Assembly: GCA_002713605.1 (NCBI GenBank)
Contig: PATL01000037.1
Location: forward strand, 1 to 20,715
Direction: 5' to 3'
Length of the DNA stretch: 20,715 nucleotides
From: a bacterium
Lineage (GTDB): Bacteria; Actinomycetota; Acidimicrobiia; Acidimicrobiales; UBA8592
In this document: one piece after another, positions 1-6,810 of the stretch
Layout: each line of letters starts with the position of its first letter
Numbering within the stretch: position 1 is the first letter of the stretch
The notes under the pieces: model-generated
What the model was told of the DNA's origin: nothing
Database searches by the model: none
The model's input: the letters and a program-made list of their open reading frames with translations, nothing else
Made by a program: the position numbers and the translations under genes

Positions 1-90
1 ATGACCACGATGACCATGGTGAAGATGACCACGATGACCATGGTGAAGATGACCACGATGACCATGGTGAAGATGACCACGATGACCATG
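1..90 (+). repeat. 24-bp tandem repeat coding for DHDDHGED
   Basis: Three identical 24-base units run from 1-24, 25-48 and 49-72, and a fourth matches through base 90. In the gene's frame each unit encodes an eight-residue Asp/His/Gly/Glu block. Perfect identity at the DNA level points to recent slippage or expansion, and the array continues past the window edge, so its real copy number is unknown and prone to collapse in assembly. Confidence 0.95.
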
Positions 91-1586
91 AGCACTCAGA
101 AGCTGAGATGACATTCGAGAATCCAGAAGCTTGTCCTGCTGAAACTACAATCCAGGTGTTTCATATGGAAGAGGGAGAGCATATCTTAGAATTTGAGTCT
201 GAGCATGATGAAGATTTCAATATGGCAGTTCTGAAGATGCTAGGTGGGCATGCTCACCATGATCACCATGGTCATGACGACCACGGTGATGATGATGGCC
301 ATGATGACCACGGTGATGATGATGATGATGATGATGATGACCATGACGACCACGGTGATGATGATGACCATGACGAACATGGCGATGATGATGAGATGTG
401 TCACAACACAGAGACTCATGAAAACTATGAAGCAACAGAAGAAGAATGTGAAGCTGCAGGCCACATGTGGACTGGAGACGATCATCACGACGATGACCAT
501 GGAGATGAGATGTGCCACAATACCGAGACTCACGAGAACTACGAGTCCACAGAAGAAGAATGTGAAGCTGCAGGACATGTGTGGTTAGGTCATGAAGATC
601 ACGATTTACCAGAAATTCATGCTGATAGAGTCGCTCACACTCTTTCATTCCCTGAGGAAATGGTATGCTACGATATGAACTCACATACAATAAACATGAC
701 TCTTACTACTGAATCCGATTGTCAAGCAGCAGGCTTGATGTGGACCGCAGCAGATAGTGACCCGGGTGGCGACGAACATTCTGATGAAGAGGGCCACCAT
801 GCAGTTGGAGCGGTTGTGATTCACATTGAAGCTGAGGGTGACTATGGATTCGCATTACCAAACGACGTTGCATTCTTTATCGTAATGGGTGAAGGTGGAC
901 ATGATGACCATGATGACCATGATGACCACGGTGATGATGATGACCATGATGACCACGGTGATGATGATGACCATGATGACCACGGCGATGATGATGACCA
1001 TGATGACCACGGCGATGAGATTGATGCTGGCGATGGTGAAGATGCATTCACATATGATCCACACAGTTGGTTGAATCCTATGGCTTTCCGAGCACAAGTC
1101 AATCTTGTTCTTGATGCAATGTCTTCAACATTCCCGAATGGATCTTCAAGTTTCAGTACTAATGCAAATAATTACAGTAACCAACTAATGGACTTGCATA
1201 TTGCATATGTATCTGCATTTGGAGATGAAGGAACTTGTGCAATATCTGGTCAAGAGAAAACAATAGTTGCTAATCACAATGCATACTCATACATGTCCGT
1301 AGCATATGATATTGAAATTATCACACTGCATGGGCTAGACCCTGAAGGAGAACCTTCACCTGCAGATATTGCTGAAGTCGTTGAGCATATTGAAGAAGAA
1401 GGAATTACTGTTTTATTTGTTGAAGAATATACTGATCAAACAGCAGTTAATTCTATCGTCTCAGAAACAGGAGTATCTATAGAAATACTTTACACAATGG
1501 AAATGGCTCCAAGTGATAGTAGCGATAATTACCTATCTATGATGAATAAAAATCTACAGAATATTATTTCAGGATGTGGATGTTAA
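3..1586 (+). CDS. Zinc/manganese ABC transporter substrate-binding protein, ZnuA/TroA-like, His/Asp-rich (5' partial)
   Basis: This is the metal-capturing extracytoplasmic subunit of a cluster-A1 ABC importer, feeding the ATPase and permease encoded just downstream. The frame is open to the window edge, so the signal peptide and the first metal-binding lobe are missing; the ATG at 108 is internal, because the same His/Asp repeat continues in frame upstream of it. Family signatures visible are DPHSWLNP (metal-ligand His codon 1062-1064), ANHNAYSYM (His codon 1275-1277), and the downstream LDPEGEPSPADI and LFVEEYTDQTA segments typical of TroA C-terminal lobes. Three very long Asp/His/Gly stretches (3-90, about 249-392, about 891-1016) far exceed the single His-rich loop usual in ZnuA. 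Between them lie three Cys-Trp repeats. The protein ends in CGC. The family call is firm. Zn rather than Mn is inferred from the His-rich loops. Confidence 0.88.
   Translation, partial: DHDDHGEDDHDDHGEDDHDDHGEDDHDDHEHSEAEMTFENPEACPAETTIQVFHMEEGEHILEFESEHDEDFNMAVLKMLGGHAHHDHHGHDDHGDDDGHDDHGDDDDDDDDDHDDHGDDDDHDEHGDDDEMCHNTETHENYEATEEECEAAGHMWTGDDHHDDDHGDEMCHNTETHENYESTEEECEAAGHVWLGHEDHDLPEIHADRVAHTLSFPEEMVCYDMNSHTINMTLTTESDCQAAGLMWTAADSDPGGDEHSDEEGHHAVGAVVIHIEAEGDYGFALPNDVAFFIVMGEGGHDDHDDHDDHGDDDDHDDHGDDDDHDDHGDDDDHDDHGDEIDAGDGEDAFTYDPHSWLNPMAFRAQVNLVLDAMSSTFPNGSSSFSTNANNYSNQLMDLHIAYVSAFGDEGTCAISGQEKTIVANHNAYSYMSVAYDIEIITLHGLDPEGEPSPADIAEVVEHIEEEGITVLFVEEYTDQTAVNSIVSETGVSIEILYTMEMAPSDSSDNYLSMMNKNLQNIISGCGC
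393..746 (+). repeat. Three Cys-Trp protein repeats inside the metal-binding protein
   Basis: Copies lie at 393-476, 507-590 and 657-746. The first two encode nearly identical blocks beginning EMCHNTETHENYE and ending ECEAAGH(M/V)W; the third is diverged (EMVCYDMNSH...DCQAAGLMW). Each has a Cys near the start, a second Cys about 20 residues later, and AAG-x-x-W at the end. The first two are offset by exactly 114 bases (38 codons). The paired cysteines suggest small disulfide-closed modules outside the cell, which is inference. Confidence 0.9.
903..1019 (+). repeat. 27-bp tandem repeat coding for DDDDHDDHG
   Basis: Three 27-base units occupy 933-959, 960-986 and 987-1013 and differ only at the last base (T or C), with degenerate GATGACCAT units ahead of them. 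Each unit adds nine Asp/His/Gly residues immediately before the conserved DPH metal-binding segment, the place where ZnuA proteins carry their His-rich loop. Confidence 0.92.
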
Positions 1587-1613
1587 TTAGTCAAATATTA
1601 ACAGGTGTTGAAA

Positions 1614-1721
1614 ATGAATTTTGTAGATTTGTTTCCTGTAATCTTTGTTGTAGGAGTATTAGCAGTTATGACTGGTAATTTATTTCTTGAATATTTACGT
1701 GTTAAGAATACTAGATTTTAA
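1614..1721 (+). CDS. Small single-span membrane peptide in the zinc operon (35 aa)
   Basis: This short frame starts at an ATG preceded by AGGTG at 1603-1607, six bases upstream, which is a good ribosome-binding site. It encodes MNFVDLF, then a hydrophobic stretch (PVIFVVGVLAVMTGNLFL, about residues 8-25), then a basic tail containing R and K, and stops with TAA. That layout (short acidic N-terminus, one membrane helix, positive-inside C-terminus) is what a real small membrane protein would show. It lies between the substrate-binding protein and the ATPase, with 27 bases to the former and 43 to the latter, so it is probably co-transcribed. I do not recognise a family. It could be an accessory subunit of the importer, or a non-coding spacer that happens to look good. 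Confidence 0.55.
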   Translation: MNFVDLFPVIFVVGVLAVMTGNLFLEYLRVKNTRF

Positions 1722-1764
1722 CAATGATTAATAGTTACAGATATATGATCTGGTTGGGGATAAA

Positions 1765-2580
1765 GTGCAAATAAATCCAAATGACGAGGAATGTTGTGAA
1801 CCTTCAATCTTAGAGGTTAGTGATTTAACAGTAATTCGTTCAGGTAAAGTAGTTTTACAAGATATTGATTTAACAGTGCATAAGGGGGAGTTTATTGGTC
1901 TTGTAGGGCCTAATGGAAGTGGTAAATCTACACTTCTTCTTTCGCTTCTTGGAGTTTTGAAACCACATAAAGGTTCGATAAATATCTATGGCAATAAACC
2001 TAATTCAAGAAATTTCTTTGGAAGAATTGGTTGGGTATCTCAAGCTGCCTCTAATTTACCTAGTCAAGTTAGATTAACTGTCCGTGAATTAGTTAGATTA
2101 GGGACCCTAAACAACTCAAACCTCTTTTCTTGGGTAGCAGATAATGGACGTAGTGAAAAAGTTACTAGAGCAATCAGAATGGTTGGCCTAGAAGATGTAG
2201 AACATGTTGATGTATCCCGTCTTTCTGGTGGTCAGAGGCAGCGTGCAGTTATTGCAAGAGCATTAGCAACTGAAGCAGAATTTCTTTTACTTGATGAACC
2301 ATTGGTTGGTATGGATAATAATGCTAGAAATTCCTTGTTAAAGTTATTAGATCAACTTTGTCACGAGGCGGATAAAACAATTCTGATGGTGTCTCATGAT
2401 TTAACTGCAATACGTCAAACAGCTCATAGAATGATTTTCTTGGAAGAAAAAATCAGATTTGACGGCCCAACTCATCTCTTCCCTGATTTGGAAACTCTGG
2501 CAGGTTTACGTGGAATTACTCCTACTCATGAAGGGCCAATTCATATTCATTCAATTCCACAGTCAGAGGGGGTGAGATGA
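1765..2580 (+). CDS. Zinc/manganese ABC transporter ATP-binding protein, ZnuC-like
   Basis: This ATPase powers metal import through the permease encoded next to it and acts at the inner face of the membrane. At 271 aa it is a complete, normal-sized member. Visible motifs are Walker A GPNGSGKST (residues 48-56), Q-loop Gln93, signature LSGGQ (153-157), Walker B FLLLDEP (173-179) and the H-loop His211. The start is a GTG at 1765 with a purine-rich GGGGA four bases before it; no in-frame ATG lies nearby. An N-terminal CC pair (residues 10-11) and a His-containing C-terminal tail (HIHS) are mildly unusual and might touch metal, which is speculation. It overlaps the permease by four bases (ATGA), indicating translational coupling. 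Confidence 0.93.
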   Translation: MQINPNDEECCEPSILEVSDLTVIRSGKVVLQDIDLTVHKGEFIGLVGPNGSGKSTLLLSLLGVLKPHKGSINIYGNKPNSRNFFGRIGWVSQAASNLPSQVRLTVRELVRLGTLNNSNLFSWVADNGRSEKVTRAIRMVGLEDVEHVDVSRLSGGQRQRAVIARALATEAEFLLLDEPLVGMDNNARNSLLKLLDQLCHEADKTILMVSHDLTAIRQTAHRMIFLEEKIRFDGPTHLFPDLETLAGLRGITPTHEGPIHIHSIPQSEGVR

Positions 2581-3518
2581 TGTGGGATGAATTTTCAATA
2601 GGCGAATTTTTAATGGAACCACTAACGACCTTATTAGAATCAATAGCTCCTATTGTTCCTGGAGAAACATTCCCTTACTTTTTCACTATGGAAATGTTTC
2701 AACGCGCTATGATTTCAGCATTACTTGTAACTATTGTCGCGGGGTTTCTAGGTACATTCTTATTAGTTAGAAATCTTGCATTAATAGGGGATGGTTTGGC
2801 TCATGTATCTTTTGGTGGTGTTGCTATAGGGGTTGTCTTAGGGGCGACTTCTCCTTTGTGGTATGCATTAGTTTTCAGCATCATTGCATCAATCATTATT
2901 TATGAATTACAGTCTAGAGAAATACTTACAGGGGATGCTTCTATTGCAATCTTCCTTACTGGAATGTTGGCCTTGGGTCTTGTTGCCTTACGAGTTGGTG
3001 GTGGAGGTATTACAACGGATATCGAAGGCTATTTATTCGGCAATCTACTTTTAATTGATGAAGCCGATTTCAATATGATTTCTACCATTTGTATTTTATC
3101 ATTTGTTATTCTATTTACAATCAGTTCTGGTTTACTTGCAACTACAGTAGATCCTCTATCGGCAGCAGTCCAAGGCATTCCAGTCCGAGAAATTGGACTT
3201 CTATTCAGTGTCGTAACAGCTGCAGTCGTTGTTAGTATGGTACAAGTGGTTGGAGCATTGTTAGTCACATCATTGCTTGTAACTCCTGCAGCAACTGCCC
3301 AATTAATTGGACGTAGTTTCCGCTCATGTTTATTATGGACTCAGATATTTGGAATTAGCTCTGTTCTATTGGGACTTTATTTTTCTGCCGAGCACGATAC
3401 TGGAAGCGGTTCAATGATTGCATTAGTAGCTGCAATAATATTCTGTTTAATGGCTATTTTAACTAGTTTCTCTAATATTTCAAATTATTTCAATCCAAAA
3501 AATATTTCAGAAAAATGA
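2577..3518 (+). CDS. Zinc/manganese ABC transporter permease, ZnuB-like (ABC-3 family)
   Basis: This is the membrane channel subunit of the importer. The 313-aa product has about eight to nine hydrophobic segments and family-typical stretches such as LVRNLALIGDGLAHVSFGG (about residues 62-80), the LTGDASIAI segment, and GALLVTSLLVTPAATA near the C-terminal third. Tandem ATGs at 2577 and 2580 are both possible starts; a strong G-rich ribosome-binding site (GAGGGGGTGAG) sits just upstream inside the end of the ATPase gene and favours 2580 slightly by spacing. The three importer genes plus the small membrane peptide form one operon. The metal cannot be told from this subunit; Zn(II) or Mn(II) are the family norms. 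Confidence 0.92.
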   Translation: MMWDEFSIGEFLMEPLTTLLESIAPIVPGETFPYFFTMEMFQRAMISALLVTIVAGFLGTFLLVRNLALIGDGLAHVSFGGVAIGVVLGATSPLWYALVFSIIASIIIYELQSREILTGDASIAIFLTGMLALGLVALRVGGGGITTDIEGYLFGNLLLIDEADFNMISTICILSFVILFTISSGLLATTVDPLSAAVQGIPVREIGLLFSVVTAAVVVSMVQVVGALLVTSLLVTPAATAQLIGRSFRSCLLWTQIFGISSVLLGLYFSAEHDTGSGSMIALVAAIIFCLMAILTSFSNISNYFNPKNISEK

Positions 3519-3524
3519 AGAATG

Positions 3525-3540
3525 CTTTAATTTAAATTTT
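3525..3540 (+). promoter_or_regulatory. Candidate TATA region for the DtxR-family gene
   Basis: An A/T-only tract (CTTTAATTTAAATTTTT) follows the permease stop. It lies just ahead of the two operator palindromes and could act as the archaeal TATA element for the regulator gene. Its T-run could equally terminate the upstream operon. The distance to the ATG at 3596 is longer than for a leaderless transcript. Confidence 0.35.
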
Positions 3541-3548
3541 TGCAATGA

Positions 3549-3566
3549 GTTTAGCCTTGGCTAAAC
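3549..3566. promoter_or_regulatory. DtxR/MntR-type operator, box 1 (perfect palindrome)
   Basis: GTTTAGCCTTGGCTAAAC is a perfect inverted repeat with 8-base arms around a TT centre. The TTTAGCC/GGCTAAA arms resemble the TTAGG-type half-sites bound by DtxR, IdeR and MntR repressors. It lies directly before the gene for such a regulator, which supports autoregulation. Confidence 0.85.
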
Positions 3567-3570
3567 TTTA

Positions 3571-3588
3571 TATTAGCCTTGTCTAAAC
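3571..3588. promoter_or_regulatory. DtxR/MntR-type operator, box 2 (imperfect)
   Basis: TATTAGCCTTGTCTAAAC matches box 1 at 15 of 18 positions and begins exactly 22 bases after it, about two helical turns, so two repressor dimers could bind the same face. It ends seven bases before the regulator's ATG and would cover the likely transcription start. Confidence 0.8.
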
Positions 3589-3595
3589 ATATGCT

Positions 3596-4246
3596 ATGTA
3601 TTCGGTGGCAATTGAGGACTATCTGAAATCTATTTGGAAACTTGGCTCCAAAGATGTAGGTACTCAGGAGTTAGCATCTCATCTTGATATCAAACCTGCT
3701 TCTGTAACCAAGATGATTCTCCGATTAACTGAAATGGGATTAGTTGATCATACTCCATACAAAGGTGCATCATTAACTCGTCGAGGAGAATTAGAAGCTT
3801 TGTCTGTAGTGCGTAGACACCGTCTGTTAGAGACTTTTCTTTCGCAAACTTTAGGTCTTGCTAGAGATGAATTACACGTAGAGGCTGAAAGACTAGAACA
3901 TGCACTTTCGAAGGAACTTGAAGCCGCTATAGCCGAATATCTGGGTAATCCCACTCGTGACCCTCATGGTCATCCAATACCCGGGCCTAATGGTGAATTA
4001 TATGAAGAAACAGATCTTCCTTTATCCGATTCGCCGATTAATATGACTCTAACCGTTATGCAAGTACCAGATAATGACTCGAATATTTTATCCTGGTTAG
4101 AAAATAATAACATTTACCCTGGTACTAAATTAAAGATAATCTCCAGAGATGATTTTGATGGCGGTATTAATGTTAGAATTGGTCTTAGTAAAATACGCAT
4201 TTCTTCATCAATAGCAAGTTTAGTGAAGATTTCTTTTGAGGAGTGA
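3596..4246 (+). CDS. DtxR/MntR-family metal-dependent transcriptional repressor
   Basis: This is a metal-sensing repressor expected to control the surrounding metal transport genes. The 216-aa protein has an N-terminal winged helix (residues 1-65, with PASVTKMILRLTEMGLVDH and YKGASLTRRG), the dimerisation/metal-binding domain (about 66-140, with RRHRLLETFL, HVEAERLEHALS and DPHGHPIPG), and a C-terminal SH3/FeoA-like domain (about 145-216). By alignment to known members, the primary site would use Asp8, Glu98, Glu101 and His102. Asp at position 8 and Glu98 in place of the DtxR cysteine resemble manganese-sensing MntR rather than iron-sensing DtxR. Lys11 replaces MntR Glu11. Two tandem palindromes stand just before the ATG. 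The gene runs into the exporter-like gene, so both are probably one autoregulated unit. Confidence 0.92.
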   Translation: MYSVAIEDYLKSIWKLGSKDVGTQELASHLDIKPASVTKMILRLTEMGLVDHTPYKGASLTRRGELEALSVVRRHRLLETFLSQTLGLARDELHVEAERLEHALSKELEAAIAEYLGNPTRDPHGHPIPGPNGELYEETDLPLSDSPINMTLTVMQVPDNDSNILSWLENNNIYPGTKLKIISRDDFDGGINVRIGLSKIRISSSIASLVKISFEE

Positions 4247-4251
4247 AGTTT

Positions 4252-5460
4252 ATGGTAACTTCGAATGAAATTTTCGAGGTCATAGTTGTCAGCATGCGGG
4301 ACGCTTTTCTTGCAGTAACCGTTTTTGTTGCTGCAATGGTTCTATTATTCAGTTGGTTGCAGTACATTACTGCAGGAAAATTTGTTGATAAAATCAGAGC
4401 TAATACTGGTTGGCAACCAGTGATAGGTGCTCTCATGGGCATTACTCCAGGATGTGGTGGAGCTATTGTAATGATGCCAATGTACGCGCGTGGTTATGTC
4501 ACCTATGGGACAGTTATAGCGACACTTATCGCGACTTTAGGTGATTCAGCATTTGTTTTAATCGGTGCTGCAGTCACTGATTCATCGTTCATTGTTCCAG
4601 TTATTGCTGTACATATTATTTCGTTTATTATTGGAATTTGTTGGGGTTATCTTGTGGATGTTATGAAAATCACTCCTCGTAACCCATTAGGGAGATTTAG
4701 TTCAAATTTTCAAGATAATCTTTCATCTGGTACTGTTGTTGAAATCAAAAATGAAGATAAGAAAGAAATTTTTGAAGATCTCGGGAGAGAAGAAAAAAGC
4801 GGTTGGGGTTACTTCCTTCTACACCAGGGCTATACTGTTTGGTGGATTGTAACTGCCCTCGGACTTATATTTGCAATCTTATTATTGGTATGGAGTTCCC
4901 AGGATGCAGATTTCACTCTTGAGGTTGATTACAATCCATTGAATCTACACGGTTTCATTACTTGGATTGGTCTAATTGGAACTTCCCTGTCTATCATTCT
5001 CTATATTTCACAGAGAAATTGGATTGGTGATGATACAGAAGCATCTATTGGTGATAAATTATATTCTATGCGTGAAACTATGATACATTCTGCAAGTGAA
5101 ACTGCATTTGTTACTTTTTGGGTGATGTCTGCATATCTTATTTTTGAGTTTTCTATGTTATTTTCAGGGATGAATGAGGCCGATTTAGTATTATACGGCG
5201 ATGGTCTTATTGCTGTAATTCTTGCATCATTGATTGGATTAATTCCCGGATGTGGTCCTCAAATAATTGCGATCACTGCATATACAAAGGATATAATCTC
5301 GTTTCCAGCACTTGCAGCAAATGCTATCAGTCAAGATGGAGATGCACTTTTCCCATTGCTCGTGAGACACCGAGCAGCAAGTCTTTGGGCAACGGTACAT
5401 ACTACCATCCCCGCTCTCATTATAGGAATTATTTTGATGTTTTTTGGAGTAAATTTCTAA
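4252..5460 (+). CDS. Putative 10-TM heavy-metal/manganese exporter (ArsP_2-like)
   Basis: This polytopic membrane protein (402 aa) resembles the ArsP_2 family, annotated as putative manganese transporters or heavy-metal exporters. Two copies of a signature appear: TPGCGGAIVMMPMY followed by a GD pair (residues 65-78 and 97-98) and IPGCGPQIIAITAYT followed by GDALFPLL (331-345 and 363-370). This suggests an internally duplicated fold with paired Gly/Cys-rich re-entrant loops. About nine or ten hydrophobic segments are visible, with a charged central loop (about 145-185). I chose the ATG at 4252 because GAGGAG at 4238-4243 is spaced eight bases before it; a GTG at 4243, overlapping the regulator's stop, would add three residues. 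Position behind a MntR-like regulator supports divalent-metal efflux. The substrate is inferred. Confidence 0.75.
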   Translation: MVTSNEIFEVIVVSMRDAFLAVTVFVAAMVLLFSWLQYITAGKFVDKIRANTGWQPVIGALMGITPGCGGAIVMMPMYARGYVTYGTVIATLIATLGDSAFVLIGAAVTDSSFIVPVIAVHIISFIIGICWGYLVDVMKITPRNPLGRFSSNFQDNLSSGTVVEIKNEDKKEIFEDLGREEKSGWGYFLLHQGYTVWWIVTALGLIFAILLLVWSSQDADFTLEVDYNPLNLHGFITWIGLIGTSLSIILYISQRNWIGDDTEASIGDKLYSMRETMIHSASETAFVTFWVMSAYLIFEFSMLFSGMNEADLVLYGDGLIAVILASLIGLIPGCGPQIIAITAYTKDIISFPALAANAISQDGDALFPLLVRHRAASLWATVHTTIPALIIGIILMFFGVNF

Positions 5461-5475
5461 ATCTAATCTCTCAAT

Positions 5476-5488
5476 GGTATTTTTATTA
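5476..5488. terminator. T-rich tract between convergent genes
   Basis: GGTATTTTTATT lies in the 42-base gap between the converging exporter-like gene and the lipoprotein gene. Archaeal termination commonly uses T-runs, so this is the likely plus-strand stop. No stem-loop is evident. Confidence 0.4.
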
Positions 5489-5502
5489 CTAATGCATAAT
5501 GG

Positions 5503-6690
5503 TTAGATTGCTAATGGAATTTCCACAATCCAAATATCAAAATTACCTGCACGATCGGAATGGAAGGCAATATATTTTCCGTCTGCAGACCATGTTGGAT
5601 GGGCATCAATCCCCATTGGATGCATAGTCAGTCTTTTTGTTTGACCATTTAATAAAGAAAGTATATGTAAATTAGAACTAGTTGATGTCTGCTTATTGTA
5701 AACAATGTAATCGCCATTAGGATGCCATGCAGGATAACCATTTTGATTTTCATCAAATGTTAATTGAGTTTCATTAAGACCGTCTGAAGTTATCATCCAA
5801 AGATGATTAATGCCAGTCTTATCACTTTCATAGACGATATATTTCCCATCAAAAGACCAGCGACCACAATGCTCTCTTGCATCACTTTCTAAGACTTTAA
5901 CAACGTCTCCTAATGGATAACCTGATTCATTTACAGATATTTTCCACAGATCCATAGTGCCATCTCTGTTGGAGTAAAAAATAATCTCTGAACCATCTGG
6001 ACTCCATCGCCCAGAATCGTCAAATGAAGGGTCATCTGTTAATCTGACAGTCTCTCCAGTAGATATATTCACGGTGAATATTTCCATCTGAGTATTCCCT
6101 AGATCACTAATGACTCGTGAGTTGAAAACTACGTACTTCCCATCAGGTGAAGGGCCAGGATATCCATGGTATTCTTGTGTGGTAGATATTTTAATCGGCA
6201 TAGTAATACCTGGATTAAAATGATAAATTTCATACATCCCCGATTCCAATCCTCTGTTTGATTTGAATAATAATTCACCATTCAAATTGAATTCTGGTTG
6301 AATATCTTCCGATGACCAGAATGTCATTCTTTGAGGAAATAACGCCGTCACATTTACTTCTGCAATACTTTGACTTTGATGTCTTAATTCAATATTTAGA
6401 CTGATAGGAGACGAAGAATCATAAGAAAAAAAAGATGTGTCTATATTGAAGTTTTTGTTTTCTCCTAAGTCTTCTGTAGAATAATAATTATCTTTAATCC
6501 AAACTTCAATTTTTTCAGAAACGGTCATTTTTGTATCTATCGAAACTTGAATTTGACCTTCCACCCAATCTCCTTCTAATGGAGAAATTATTTCCATCTG
6601 AACTATATTTTCTTCCTCATTATTAGTACATCCAGCAAGAGTAGAAGTAAATACAATTATTACAATAATCATTGCTTCTACTTTCCTCAT
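5503..6690 (-). CDS. TolB-like six-repeat beta-propeller lipoprotein
   Basis: This 395-aa protein is predicted to be exported and lipid-anchored. It begins MRKVEAM, has a hydrophobic core, and then a lipobox-like TLAGC with Cys21. A beta-sandwich-like region (about residues 30-120) is followed by six PD40/TolB-type propeller repeats; examples are PSPDGKYVVFNSR, WSPDGSEIIFYSNRDG, WSFDGKYIVYESDKTG, WHPNGDYIVYNK and WSADGKYIAFHSDRAG. The first repeat (QPEFNLNGELLFKSNRG) is diverged. Six repeats fit a six-bladed propeller. An in-frame Met7 is an alternative start, but it would remove the positive N-terminal residues of the signal peptide. No catalytic peptidase domain is present. Role unknown: binding of a ligand or surface protein is possible. 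It stands alone, convergent with the exporter and divergent from the hydroxylase gene. Confidence 0.82.
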   Translation of the reverse strand: MRKVEAMIIVIIVFTSTLAGCTNNEEENIVQMEIISPLEGDWVEGQIQVSIDTKMTVSEKIEVWIKDNYYSTEDLGENKNFNIDTSFFSYDSSSPISLNIELRHQSQSIAEVNVTALFPQRMTFWSSEDIQPEFNLNGELLFKSNRGLESGMYEIYHFNPGITMPIKISTTQEYHGYPGPSPDGKYVVFNSRVISDLGNTQMEIFTVNISTGETVRLTDDPSFDDSGRWSPDGSEIIFYSNRDGTMDLWKISVNESGYPLGDVVKVLESDAREHCGRWSFDGKYIVYESDKTGINHLWMITSDGLNETQLTFDENQNGYPAWHPNGDYIVYNKQTSTSSNLHILSLLNGQTKRLTMHPMGIDAHPTWSADGKYIAFHSDRAGNFDIWIVEIPLAI

Positions 6691-6781
6691 GCCCTTTGGT
6701 TAGTATAGAAGTGCTTAGTATTTCTTCCGATCTTATTTAATATCAAAGAAAAGTAATTAATACGGTAAGACTTTAGAAAAA

Positions 6782-6791
6782 CATAAAAATA
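6782..6791 (+). promoter_or_regulatory. TATA-like box of the AlkB-like gene
   Basis: CATAAAAATA lies 20-29 bases before the ATG at 6811. This spacing places transcription start at or near the start codon, consistent with a leaderless archaeal transcript; no Shine-Dalgarno is seen before the ATG. Confidence 0.5.
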
Positions 6792-6810
6792 ACTGTGCTT
6801 TGACTAATAT

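Noticed and set aside
1..90. A CRISPR array at the window start
   Set aside because: The units are contiguous 24-base copies without variable spacers and lie inside a coding frame.
217..690. Long minus-strand and alternate-frame open frames across the His/Asp repeats, including 842-1102
   Set aside because: They arise because the GATGACCAT-type repeats are open in several frames. The products are low-complexity (poly-Met/Thr, poly-Ile/Val or poly-His) and the plus-strand frame has clear ZnuA motifs.
5501..5514. TTAGATTGCTAA as another metal-repressor box
   Set aside because: It lacks the GCC/GGC core of the boxes at 3549 and 3571 and lies at a gene end, not in a promoter.
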